Made by a program: the position numbers and the translations under genes
The notes under the pieces: generated by a model
Seen by the model: only the letters and a program-made list of their open reading frames with translations
Told to the model about the DNA's origin: nothing
The model's database searches: none
NCBI RefSeq assembly: GCF_036884655.1
Contig: NC_088339.1
Span: forward strand, 25,935,501 to 25,999,500
Direction of reading: 5' to 3'
Length of the DNA stretch: 64,000 nt
DNA from: Musa acuminata AAA Group
Lineage: Eukaryota; Streptophyta; Magnoliopsida; Zingiberales; Musaceae
In this document: positions 1 through 11,500 of the stretch, in pieces
Numbering within the stretch: the first letter of the stretch is position 1
Layout: every line of letters starts with the position of its first letter

Positions 1-1609
1 TCAATTTGATTTAGTTGACATGATAAATTCAACCAATTAAACTTAATTCTCATAAACATGTCATCATAGTGTTCCGCTATTATTTAAGATTGGCTACAGG
101 ATCTTTATATACCTATTTAAATTTTCAGTTAAACAATCAGCTACTTAAAATTTTCTATTGCTGCTAGTGAGTCTTTCTATTTCTCATTAAAAATTCGAAT
201 AAATTCAAAACCTACTAACAATAACACATTTATGCCTCAATCACAAAATTATTGCTTATGATATATATTTTAAAGTAACTTCGCCTCAATATTTTTATCT
301 TAACTGTACTAACTATTCCACACAGTAAGGCTGTGCTCGTCCTGTGGCACGCAGCGGTGCAAGCATGTGCCGATCACTCCACGGTCGCCGTGGCCACCGG
401 TGAGCAAAGCCGCCACCTTTAAGCACGAGATCCTCCACATGACCAAAGGTACGCAACTCTTTTATCTCTTCAGGCTTTCTCCGGTCGCTCTCTTCCTCGT
501 CTCCTCTCCTGCTTCGTCGACTTGCGCTTCCGAGGCGTTTCTGCTAGCTAGGGATGTATCTCCACTACACTTTATAGTGCGTGATGGTCCAACCTGCATC
601 GAGAGAAAGGTCATGGTGGCTCGACTATAGTTACTGATCTCTATGTACGTGTGTTTTCTTGAACAGTATCTCGTGCAGATGTTGTATGATCTTGATGGCT
701 CCGGTGCAAGGACGATGCTCCTTCTCTACAACATCCATCTCCTTGGTGCTCTTTATCTGCTGCAGTGAGTAGGAGATACCTCGATCTGGAATCCCTCAGG
801 TCATGGGCGAGGAAGCTGATGACTCCGACGACAAAGCTGACGAGGAGTTGCTTGCATCGACAGACAGCTCAAAACAGCAGAAGGTGGCTGCTCCACCGTC
901 GTGTATGTACTATCTGTCTCGACCAACCGGAGGCATTTTTTAAGGGAGAACACAGCAGAATCCACTCATGAAAGCTGAAGTGATCGGGTCTCCAATCTGT
1001 GGCTAAAGGAAGAAGAAAGAAACCAGTGCAGCTGAATGGGAGCACATGGGTTACACCAACTCTACTGTCATACTCCCATTCTCGCATGCTTTGGCATAAA
1101 GCTCTGCAAGAGAATAACACCACATTTCTGGATGATTGGATGCTACACGCAGATGGCTCCTTTGGAGTCCCATCGTCGCTGAGCTGTTTGTATCCACTTT
1201 TCTTCTCCCTGAGAAGGTAAATGGCTCCCTTTCAGTTTTATCACCACTTCGATGCTATCTTCATACCTCAGACCACTGTGAAGCTAACGAAGAAGATGAC
1301 TTAGCAGTCTATGGATCTACGAATGCCCAAAGTAATTCAGGGAAGAAATAGGAACACCCTTCAGAGACTCGGATCCATGCAACAAAGGGAAAAAGAAAGC
1401 AGAGCTGCATCAGCCACTCACTCGAGACCATAACCTTTTTCATCGGGCCCCACAAGAGGAGCCAAACAAGAATCCAACACCAACCTCCCATGGATTTGGT
1501 TCCTTTCTACCGCGCCATCAATGTCCAGTGGTAGATTCGCCTGCTCGAAACATCAAACTATCATATGTCCCAGTCGCACCACCAACGACAGCAAACCTCA
1601 ACCGGGGTT
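1..1609. other. Region without a confident gene
   Basis: I could not assemble a gene here. Bases 1-300 are AT-rich. From about 360 to 1400 the composition is more balanced and there are short protein-like stretches: an acidic peptide at about 804-903 beginning MGEEADDSDD and ending at a possible GTATGT donor, and a stretch near 1030-1100 reading AAEWEHMGYTNSTV. They lie in different frames, are interrupted by stops and match no family I can name. They may be the decayed or 3' end of a gene, or chance. Confidence 0.4.
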
Positions 1610-1614
1610 CGGGG

Positions 1615-1631
1615 TAGGGTTAGGGTTAGGG
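1615..1631. promoter_or_regulatory. Telomere-like repeat (telo-box array) upstream of EMF1
   Basis: The sequence TAGGGTTAGGGTTAGGG gives two overlapping copies of the telo-box core AACCCTA on the minus strand. It lies about 100-250 bases upstream of the likely 5' UTR of the EMF1-like gene. Telo-boxes are known plant promoter elements, bound by TRB and related proteins, and some serve to recruit PRC2. A role here is inference. Confidence 0.6.
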
Positions 1632-1739
1632 ACGCACGCAAGCACATATGATGGGTGCGGATGACATGTCGCGTATAGACACTCTTTTAATTCAATGGAG
1701 GTGTACTATATCTCCTGCTTTTGTCGTTCATAGATTCCC

Positions 1740-1910
1740 TCTCTCCCGCATGGAAAGCCCTAGGCCAAAAGAGCTTGGGTTTCCGGATCGAACACTCGCT
1801 GATCCCTCCCGTCTCTCTTGCCCCGAGCTAGCCTTCGGTTTGGCTGAAGATTGAAAGCTGAATCGCAGTGGAAGAAGCAAGAGAGTTCGCGTTCGGCTTC
1901 CTCGTAGAAG
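1740..1910 (+). other. Likely 5' UTR exon of the EMF1-like gene
   Basis: The stretch ends in a good donor (GAAG followed by GTACTC at 1911). A 5' UTR intron probably runs 1911-3470, with acceptor TTTACAG at 3470, leaving untranslated bases 3471-3536 before the start codon. The transcription start is not visible, so the left edge is approximate. Confidence 0.5.
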
Positions 1911-3536
1911 GTACTCATTCTTTGCCCAGGTTCGAGTTCAAGTTCAGATTTTTTTTCTCCCTTTCTTGTTCACCTCTCGTCTATCGCTTAACTTTGTTCC
2001 GAAATTTTGTTTGTGATTGATGGGTGTTGGCTTCTGGGATTGTTTCTTGTTAGGTCTACTGTTTGTAGTACGATTAGGGATGTGGTCTAGAAAATGGGCG
2101 TGAAGGAGTCTTCTTTTCTCATGTGGATTGCGGCTCATTGTTGGGCCGTAGGATCTCTTGGCCTGTCCGTTCATTTTCGGAGGTGGGTGGTCGGCAAAGC
2201 ATGGGTTAGATGAGGTGTATCACGTTGCGTCTTTCTTGCCACTTTTATCATTTTATGTAGGAAACTTTGATTTTTATAGAGCTTGTTTACTGCAGCTTGT
2301 ACTCATCTTGCTTTGTATGATGATCTTCCTGTTCTGGCTTGAATTGATGTGCCCACTATTTAACCTAGGTTATGGTTGTATATTATTATGGGAAGTTGGA
2401 TAAAGCCCCTGTTAGCCCTACTTCCCCTAAAGAAAGCATCATTGTTTGTCCTAAGTCTAAAGTAACAGTTTATTTACTGATTTTGGCTCATTTTTTTTAT
2501 GATTAGTTTTCAACAGGCAGAGGTTGCTTGATGTCATGACCTTAATTCTCATCATGAATGGAACTTCAAAATATTGTTTCTCTTATTTCTCATGTTGCAA
2601 GTTTGATATTCTTATGGTAATTAAAACGCTATCTTTTCTTAAGTGCGTGTGACTTGTTCAGTTTCTGTTGAGCTGGTCAAACAGCTCCACTTCTCTGCTG
2701 AAGATGCAAAATTAATACCAGAGTGAGTCTGACTTGATTATAAATAAATTTAAACATCTTGTGATTAATAGCTTGTTTTTTTTGTGTAATTGGGGACTGC
2801 TTTAAGTTAGTCGGTCCATTCAGTAATATACACATTGTTTGTTTTCACCTTCATGTTGGCAATGTACTATTCTGTAAGCACAAGTTTTCCTTCTCCTTCC
2901 ATGAGTTTGCTGTGATAAGCGGTGTGGCCGTGGTCCATCAAAGTTCTTTTTGGAATGTTGTTCTCATGCTTTTGTTTCCTCTTTTCAATTTATTCTGTTG
3001 CATTATTGCGGAAATCTGCAATATCATGAATCAAAGCAATTATCATTAATCTTATATAATTGAGTCATGACTAAATCTTAACTATGTTAGAGTTAGAATC
3101 TTCATTGAGAATTTTTAATTGTTTTTAATTATATACAGTTTTGTACTATGTAAATGACAAATCAGCTGATTAATTTAAGCAACTTTTGTAAACAAGTGGA
3201 TTATACTTTCATAAATCCTTATTTAATGTATTCAACCTCGGTATGTTTTTTATAAGCTGTTGTAATGTGAATACCTTGGAAAAGGAACAATCAATTTTGA
3301 CCAGCTATTTTTCTGATGCATGATAATATACATGTACATGGGACTGGATCTTCTATTATATCTCATCGATATTTAAACTATTTTGCAGCGTTTACACTAA
3401 ATAAGTCTGATGTGACTGCTGCTTGGAATTATGGTAGCTTAAGTTACATTCTTAATTCACATATTTACAGCAAGAAGCAGGTCTAGTCTAAACTCATACA
3501 ACCTGCTGGAGATGATTTTGAACATTATTTCAAGCT

Positions 3537-6500
3537 ATGGAAGTAGCAGTAAAGGAGCTCAATGCTGAAGGAAAGGAATCTGCACTTGTAACTCATGGCA
3601 AGCACGATGGAGATGAGTGCAACCATTTTACCATCCGGTATTCCCACTATTCACCTGTTTTTAACTGTTTAATCTACTTCCTCAAGAATTAGCATGCAAA
3701 ACTCTTTTAAAACTTGGCATTATGAATGAAATGCTGTATTGCTGCTAACGTATTTGCTTTAGTGACTTTATTCTGGTTTAATTACAATTTTGTTAATGTT
3801 AAAACTGTGATTGAATAACAAAACAGAGTAGCTTACGTATTGAGTGCAAGAAACATAAATCAACTTGTTTATAACATATTACTTTCTTGTTACTTGCTTT
3901 AGTACTTAATGATTGAAGCATTTACTTTCAAGCAGCGGTTATGTTGCTGGTGTTCGGAAGAGAGATGCAAAGATTTGCTGGCCATTATATATGGCCGGGA
4001 ATGAAAGTTCAGATGCACTTTCAAGCATGCTGCCTCCACTACATGTTTCTAAGTTCAAGCGATGGAGTTGCCTGAACTGTCTTCATACAATTTGCGCTTC
4101 TGCTGATGTAACAGGAAGTGCAAACTTTACAAATGTATGTAATGAAGATATGAAGACAAACAACTCCATATTTCTTTTTGATCTCAATGCAAAAAGGTTG
4201 TTTTTTTCTGGTCCTAAACAGTCTTTTGAAACCGTCATACTGGAGGAGAGACCAGTTTCAGACTGTATTATCAAAGTCAGTCATGGTGAACATAGCCCAG
4301 TACCATATCACGGCAACAAAAATAATGAGTCCAAAACAGATGATGCGGCAAAAGAAGGTACCTGGTTTGTGACTGTGTCATACATATTTCATTAATTCTC
4401 ATGAATCATCATGGTCATTTCTTCCTCTTAACAGGATACCATGTATTCACATATAGAAATTTTAGAACGGAAGAAAAAGAAAATCATTCATGCAAGTCTA
4501 TCACTGCTGTGGCTGAAGGTGAAGAATTTCAAGCAGGACAAAGCCAAAAAAGAAACACGACAAATAAGGAAAACAAGTTTAAGGCAGCTCTTCTTTTTGA
4601 TGATGCTTCTCCCAAGGTTGGTGCCGAACCAAATGGAGGTATGAGGATTGGGCTTTTTGATGCAACTATAATTTTCAGAGGCACTGATCTTGCAGCATGT
4701 GAAAACAAAGATGATGAAGGGATTACTGCAAAAGGCAACATAAATATAGTGCCTGATGGCATGACCAAAGAAAGTAGAAAGTTAGTTGGGGTTGATCTCT
4801 GCATCCCAGAAGACGATGTTCTAACTACTACTGCTGCTAATCTCCCTAATTATGATTTGATGACATTAGACCAGAACAATGATGAAGCATCATATGGTAA
4901 TAAGAATTTATCAGATGGCATGTATTTTAGCCGAAACCAGAAATGTGTGTCTAGCAGTTCACATAGAAAAGTGACCCAAAAAAGGGTTCTTAAGCTACGT
5001 TTGCTGGAGGACATTATGAAAAATGAAGAGTTACACATATCAAAAAAGATACATACTTTTAAAGGAAGTGCGGATACATGTGAAAAGAGCCACAAAAGAT
5101 CAGATGAATGGAAATGTGAAATCCATCCTGAAGACTATAAAAAAGGCAATTTCTTCAGGCAGAATTGCAAAGTGATACCAGCGAAACCTATTAATGCTAC
5201 AGAAGCTACTCACAGCAAAGATGAGGAAATTTCTCTAATGCATTGGCTAAAGAAGGTTTCTAAGAAAATTGTCACTGATGATTCTCAAAGAAAGAAAAAC
5301 ATTGTTGGAAAAGGATATGCTGAAATCAAGCGCATAGAGAATAAGGTTGTTACATCTCCCAGTACACATAAAAAGAAGGATGCTGATCCTCTTTCAAAAG
5401 GTTCTAGAGTGAGTAAATATAGTAAAAGTTGTACTGTTGAGAAGAAAAGTAAGTTTACTCGACTAAAACCAAGTGCCCATTGCCTCAAGCCCCAGCTGGA
5501 AAATTTGATATCTAAAGATGCATCGGTGAAACATGTACCTCCTGAAAATGTTTATCCTCAACTGAGAAACATAATTTCTGAAGATATTTTGCCCCCTTGT
5601 CTTGAAAATCTAGAGAGGAGTTGTGAGCAGAAGTCTGAATTCAATAGAAGGAAAAGGAAGGCGTTTCAAGTTAAGGACAGAAATCCTTCCCAAATAAACT
5701 GCTCAAAGGTATGCATGCAAAGTCTATCCTTCTAAATATAGAAAGCAGACAGCTCATTTACTTTTATTTTTTAGCTCCTTTTCCATATGGTTTTCAACTG
5801 ACAAGAACAGAATCCTCTTGTAGCGATAAATATTCTGTTCTGTTCATTCTCTTTTTGAGATTTTAGTTAAAGGTCTCGGCATCCTCGTATTCAAGCATGG
5901 TATATCTTAGAATCTTATAGTTCATTCTGTTGCAGTCGAATAATTGTTATGAAGAAATCATATATGTGAATGCTGTGCATTGTTAACTAGGTCATATTAT
6001 CTTTTTTTGTTCTTCGGTGTTGAGTTTCATGTGATTTAGTAGACATTTTTATTAACTGTAGCATGTTATATTAGAATGAATAACCAGGAAAGTTAAATTT
6101 TAGATCTGTTATCGACAGAACAATCTCTGTATTTGCTTATTCTTCTTGGGAAAGCTGATACTCTTTTAGGTTCTTATATTCTGCTGGTTACAATATTTTC
6201 AACATAGTTTCTCGTTGTGTCTCAGTGGTATATCATTTTTTGTTGATAAGTTCTCAGTGAAACAAATAATGTGACTGATGATAAATAATCTTCTCTTTTC
6301 GTCACACATGTGCATGCTTGTTTTTGAATGCAGAAACAAGTGATAAAGAAACAAAGAAACATGATGCCTCTTGAAAAGAAAACTGTGGATGACATTCCAA
6401 TGGATATTGTTGAACTCCTAGCTAAAAACCAGCATGAAAGAAGTATGATGAATGCTGAGGTTTCTAACATGAACAAACATGAGTTGTCAATGATGAATGG

Positions 6501-7812
6501 AGAGTTGAGACATGGAATTTATTCAAATGTAACTGGATATTGTGGAAGCAAGTTTCCAAAGGCAATATATCAGAGACAGGCCAATGATACAGTACTTTGT
6601 ATTCCTACTGCTCCTCATGGTAACCAGAATGACGTGTATGGACCAGAAGCCTGCAAAGCTATCGAGTTCCAGAAACATGCCCTTATTGATCTGAACCAAC
6701 AAGCTGCAGATTTTCTGGCAATTCCACAATATGATGGATACCAACCCTGTACAACTCACCATTCTGCTGTTGATTCTAAGAAAACCAGTTCTTTTCAAAT
6801 TTCTTCTTGGGATAGAATGAGGATGCAAGATTCAGGATTATATCAAAAGAATCAGGGAGTTTCAGCTCAGAGATCATGTGGAGGACCTATCCATGATATG
6901 TCGTCACTATCGTTAAATGGCAGAATATTTGGAGTCAATAAAAGGAAAGTTGATACTTGTCACAATCACGGGAAAATGGTTCCTTTTGATTCATTTCTTG
7001 ATACAACTCAGAAGATCGTTCCTCAAAAGACTGGTTATCAGGAATCAGTGAATTTAACCAGCTCCAATCTCCCATATGGGGAAGGAAAATCCGAGCAAAC
7101 AACAAATGGAATAGCTCTACCAGGCAGATCATATCTCATGGAACGAGCAAGTAGGTGCCATCCAGGAAGAGCAGGGCCGATAGATATGCATAACAATGAA
7201 ACAGTATCGGCGTTGCATTTGCTTAGGCTAGTTGATCAGGCAGCTCAGTCAGGTCCATCATGGGATATTAATTGTACAGGAATTACCCAAGACTCCCGCT
7301 TAAATTATAATCGTCAATCCAGTGAGATGCATGGAGCAGAAGTTGGAGTTAAAAATAGAAAGACCCAGGAAATTCCATCCACCACTGGATACTGTGCTCA
7401 TGATCAAACCGAAGGTGGTTTCAGCAGCCCTTGCCATCCATTTCCTCGAATAGGTGCTCTTGGGACTTTGCTGCAAAACGAAAACATGACTCTTTCATAC
7501 AAGCCTCTGGCACCATTGGGTTCTAAAGCTGTGTGTTCTGCTGAACTGCCATCTTTCTGCATCTATGACATGGACAAAATAGATGCTCCTTCAGCCAGTA
7601 GTACAAAATACAGAGACAACAAAAACCCTCCATCTGTGACTACAAATACCAAGCAGATTGTTTCGGCTGATCAGGTTGGAATCAACAGAAAGGGTGAACA
7701 AGTCCGACCTTTGAGTTATGATCCCATGACTATAACCTGCGTTATCAATCGAAATCCTGCTGACTTCAGCCAACCTGATGAAGACAATATTTACATGCGA
7801 GGAAATGACTGA
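3537..7812 (+). CDS. EMF1: EMBRYONIC FLOWER 1-like Polycomb protein
   Basis: Four coding exons: 3537-3637, 3936-4357, 4435-5708, 6334-7812. All junctions are GT-AG and in frame, giving 1091 residues, close to the usual EMF1 length. EMF1 is a plant-specific, PRC1-like chromatin protein that acts with PRC2 in the nucleus to keep flowering and seed genes silent. The N-terminal motif, residues 28-50, carries FTIRGYVAGVRKRDAKICWP and is split by the first coding intron. The second family hallmark, DDIPMDIVELLAKNQHE, lies at about 618-634. Between and after these the protein is low-complexity and rich in Lys, Ser and Asn, with several basic patches fit for nuclear import, as expected for a largely disordered protein. 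Just after the second motif there is a short internal duplication (HERSMMNAEV, then HELSMMNGEL). The start codon is the first ATG after the 5' UTR acceptor and precedes the conserved motif by 27 residues. Confidence 0.88.
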
Positions 7813-8574
7813 GCTCTGAAATATCAAACTCTCATCATGACGGGAAGAAGTGTCAGGTGCTGAAGATGCTACTAAGATGCAGCTTTCTCCCTCGAAAAAA
7901 GGTGACAATCGATGGATGACACATCCTACCAGCTTATATCTTTCATCAGTAACTCTTCTGTGGCCTATTCTTGTACGCATTTATATGATTACATATGATC
8001 TATAATTTGGGTTTGCTAATGTCTGCCTCCAGCTATGTCTCAAAGGTAGCTTTAAAGCGTGCAGTGATGATGATGATCCATTATCATCAACACGAGTTTA
8101 AGCGTCTAGATGTAATAGTTATCATACCTAATCAAATCATAAATAGATTTTATAGTGTATAGATCGCCATATGTCTGAGCGTGATACCCTGGTGGGGCCC
8201 ACCACGAGTATTGCTGAGGGCCCCACGGAAAGGACAAATAAATAGCCTGAACCCTGTCGGGACGAAGGCGGGTGAGCTTCAGGTTCCCCGACAATTAAAG
8301 CATTCATCAGACGGCTGGCATTGCGATGCTCATGGGCCACCGAACCCGGGGATGGATTGGGAAGCGTCGAGGCCATTTCCCCTCTGTCGAAGCCTCCAAA
8401 CCTACCCACCGTCACCGTTTCCTTACCGATCGTCCCAAGTCGATGACAGCGAGACCATATAGAAATCGAAGCACCAATACTTCTCCTCTCTTTCTTGATT
8501 CTTTTGGTTTTCTTTTCTCTTGGGTTTACCGCGGTGGGATCCAGTGACGGAGCTATTCTGGCGGTGGTTAGTCA
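7813..8574. promoter_or_regulatory. EMF1 3' region and AAE13 promoter
   Basis: Bases 7813-8100 should hold the EMF1 3' UTR. The rest is the upstream region of the AAE13-like gene. At 8190-8225 there are two GGGCCC-containing blocks, including TGGGGCCCACCA, which resemble the TGGGCC/T site II element often found upstream of plant housekeeping genes. GC content rises between 8330 and 8460. I see no separate gene. Confidence 0.4.
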
Positions 8575-11500
8575 ATGAGCGCGAGAGTCGTTGGGAGACG
8601 ATTACTGCTACTGTCGGGGCTACATTATGAGCGCATTCAAAGTTTCCTACCGTCTCTCCCCTCTTTTTCACGACCTCCTCTTTATCTCTTCAAGATCCTC
8701 CTCCCCGTTATCGCTACTCCAATCTCGCCTCTTCTCAGGTGAACGCTCTCTTTCACCTTTTTTTTTTGTTTTCTTCTCGATCCGTTCCCAGGTTTCTTGA
8801 TCCGTGAGTGGGGTTTGATGTAACCGGGTTTCTTATTTCTTGAGGTACGAAAGGCTGGTTTTTTGGATTATTTGTGAGCCTTGATATGTTGATCGGAGGG
8901 TTTCATCATTTTCTTGTTTCTTGCGTGATAATAGGTTGCCTTTTTGGATTATATGAGAGCCTTGATGTTTTGTAGGAGAGACTCATCATTATCCAATCGA
9001 TGTGGCTGACGATTTACAAAGCATGTCTTGGAATTTCATGACCATACATTCGAATCTCTAGCATAGATTCAAAAATAAATGAATATTTTCTTGAAACTTG
9101 TAAAGGAGAAAGGAACTTCCTAAAATGATCCAAGATATGCGTGTTTTCAAAGTGACAATATGCAAGAAATTGAGAGTTGGCCTTCAACAATAGCTTCTTT
9201 CTTGTAGGCTTATAGTCAACCTGAGCACTTCATCATCAAAATCAGATGGACCTTTGACCTCTTCAATTGTTTCACTGAACGAATCAGAAATTCTTTGGTC
9301 GTTTGTCTTCTGCTCTAGACAGATTATAGATGAACAGTTCCACATTTACGCCCTCTATCAGCAGGTTAAACAGGTTCAAACTAGCTTATTATTATGTCAT
9401 CTCATTTAAAGCTTTTGAAGTCTGTTCAACTAGTAGCACATTGTGTAGCTTAATATTAAGAATTGGAAGTTTCTGCATAATTAGATTGAGTCCTCTCCTT
9501 CCTACTTTACGCAGAAGTTGGTATTTATGCTACAAACTTTTGTTCTGTGAATTGATCACTAATAACAGTGGTGTCATCATAAAATTTCCTCTTAAAGTTA
9601 TATAACATGAAATGTAATCCTAGTTTTTGCTATATAGCTCATAATACCAGACCATCATCTGGTACATTCATGGAAGTTGTTAAGGCAGCACTCAGCCATG
9701 TCTATGCGACTCAAGAACATGCTGTTATAAGGGCTGAACAAAAAAGCTATGGTTATGCTCAAATCGTCGCTTCAGCTGTGAACATCTCAAATTTATTGCA
9801 TGATGCAGATGTTAAAACTGTACGTATGATTTTTTTTGAATTGTGCTTATGCTTTCTTGTCTAATGTATTACAAAGTACATTTTAATTACAAATAGACCT
9901 TATTAAATTTAATTTTCCAACTTGAAAATATATGATAACAAACTGTGGAAATCATTGGTATAATACATGTAATTTTTTTCGTGCATATGCTTTCTTGTGC
10001 CATGCAATTTATGTTTTGAAAGTTCACATTATGTGTAGACATGCACAAGTATACAATGCTATTCCATGGAAGTGCTATATTCTATGGATGTGGCTTTGTG
10101 AATCAGTGTTATTCTGATGTAACTAAATTAGCCAATTGTGGCTGTCGACCATATGCAAGGATTGCTGACATCTCGACATTGTTGCATGCTCACTGGATCC
10201 AAAGCATAAGGAAACAGAAAAACTTACCATCTTGCAGCATAGTACTGTAATGATGAAGTAGGAATTAGGTTACAGCTGCTACTCTATTTTCATATTTGCT
10301 AGTTACTACCTCTGGCAAATCTTGATCTGAGGAAGAGATATAGGAGCCAAATAGGTACATATTTGGATCAAATCAGGATCTTTGATAAGAAATAGCAGAG
10401 GGAGAGGACAGGAAGAAACAAGGAAACAGTTGGTAAGGTCAGAGAATCAAAATAACTTACATATTTTTTAATTTATTAAAATTCCATGTCAATCTGTAGT
10501 ATTTATCTGCAGAATTTTTATGCCTTCTAACCTACCAAATTTTACCACCCATTAACATGTTTCTTATGTATTTAAGATACTTGAAACACTCCTAGAATTC
10601 CTTTATATTTTCCTAATCATACATAAAATGTGAAGGTGATGCTTGAACTACCTAGCAAATGTGTGATGTGAAAAATGAACTTTGCACTAAATAAAACTAC
10701 TTTAGTAACATTAAAATATGTCATCTAAGTTGAATAATTTATTAAGCTCTAAAACCTGTATATTAGAAAGATCAGAGCACAAGGCTCGTATATAATTTGA
10801 AATGTGATTATACATAATCTTTGCTGAAGTAGTTTCCTTGAGTGACACAGGTGAAGGAAGGGTGCACAGCTTCAGGTTCTGCTGAGGTTGTCAATGGATC
10901 AAGATACCTTCATGGTGCTCGGGTAGGGATTGTGGCTAAACCTTCTGCTGAATTTGTTGGGGCAATCCTTGGTACATGGCTTCGTGGAGGAGTGGCAGTT
11001 CCACTCGCTATAAGCTATCCAGAATCAGAGCTTTTGCATGTGATGAATGATTCAGTATGTACTGCACATATTCTCTTTATGTATGTTTTCATGGAATTAC
11101 TACTAGAGCTGTGATTTATGGGTTGGCCAAAAGTAATTGGGGAGCAAGGTTCATCGTACCTAGGCGTACCGCTCAGTACGGGTGGTACATATTAGTTCGA
11201 CAGGGGATCAATATGGACGGTACATCAGTATGCTCCCATGTACTATGTGTTGGTACTCTTGGTACGGCTCGATATAGCTCAGCATATATTGTATTGTAGC
11301 TGGTTGATACACCGATATGGACCGATAAGGCGAATCATGCTGGGAAGAGTTACAATAAAAATAAGTTCATGTTTAATAAGCCATTCGACTTTTCTTCGTT
11401 ACCCTGGTTTAGAGATGGTGCAATTATTCATTTAAGAAGAGAAGAACTTGTATCAATTATTTGCCCTTTTGGTACCAATATATGGTTTTTTGTGATTATT

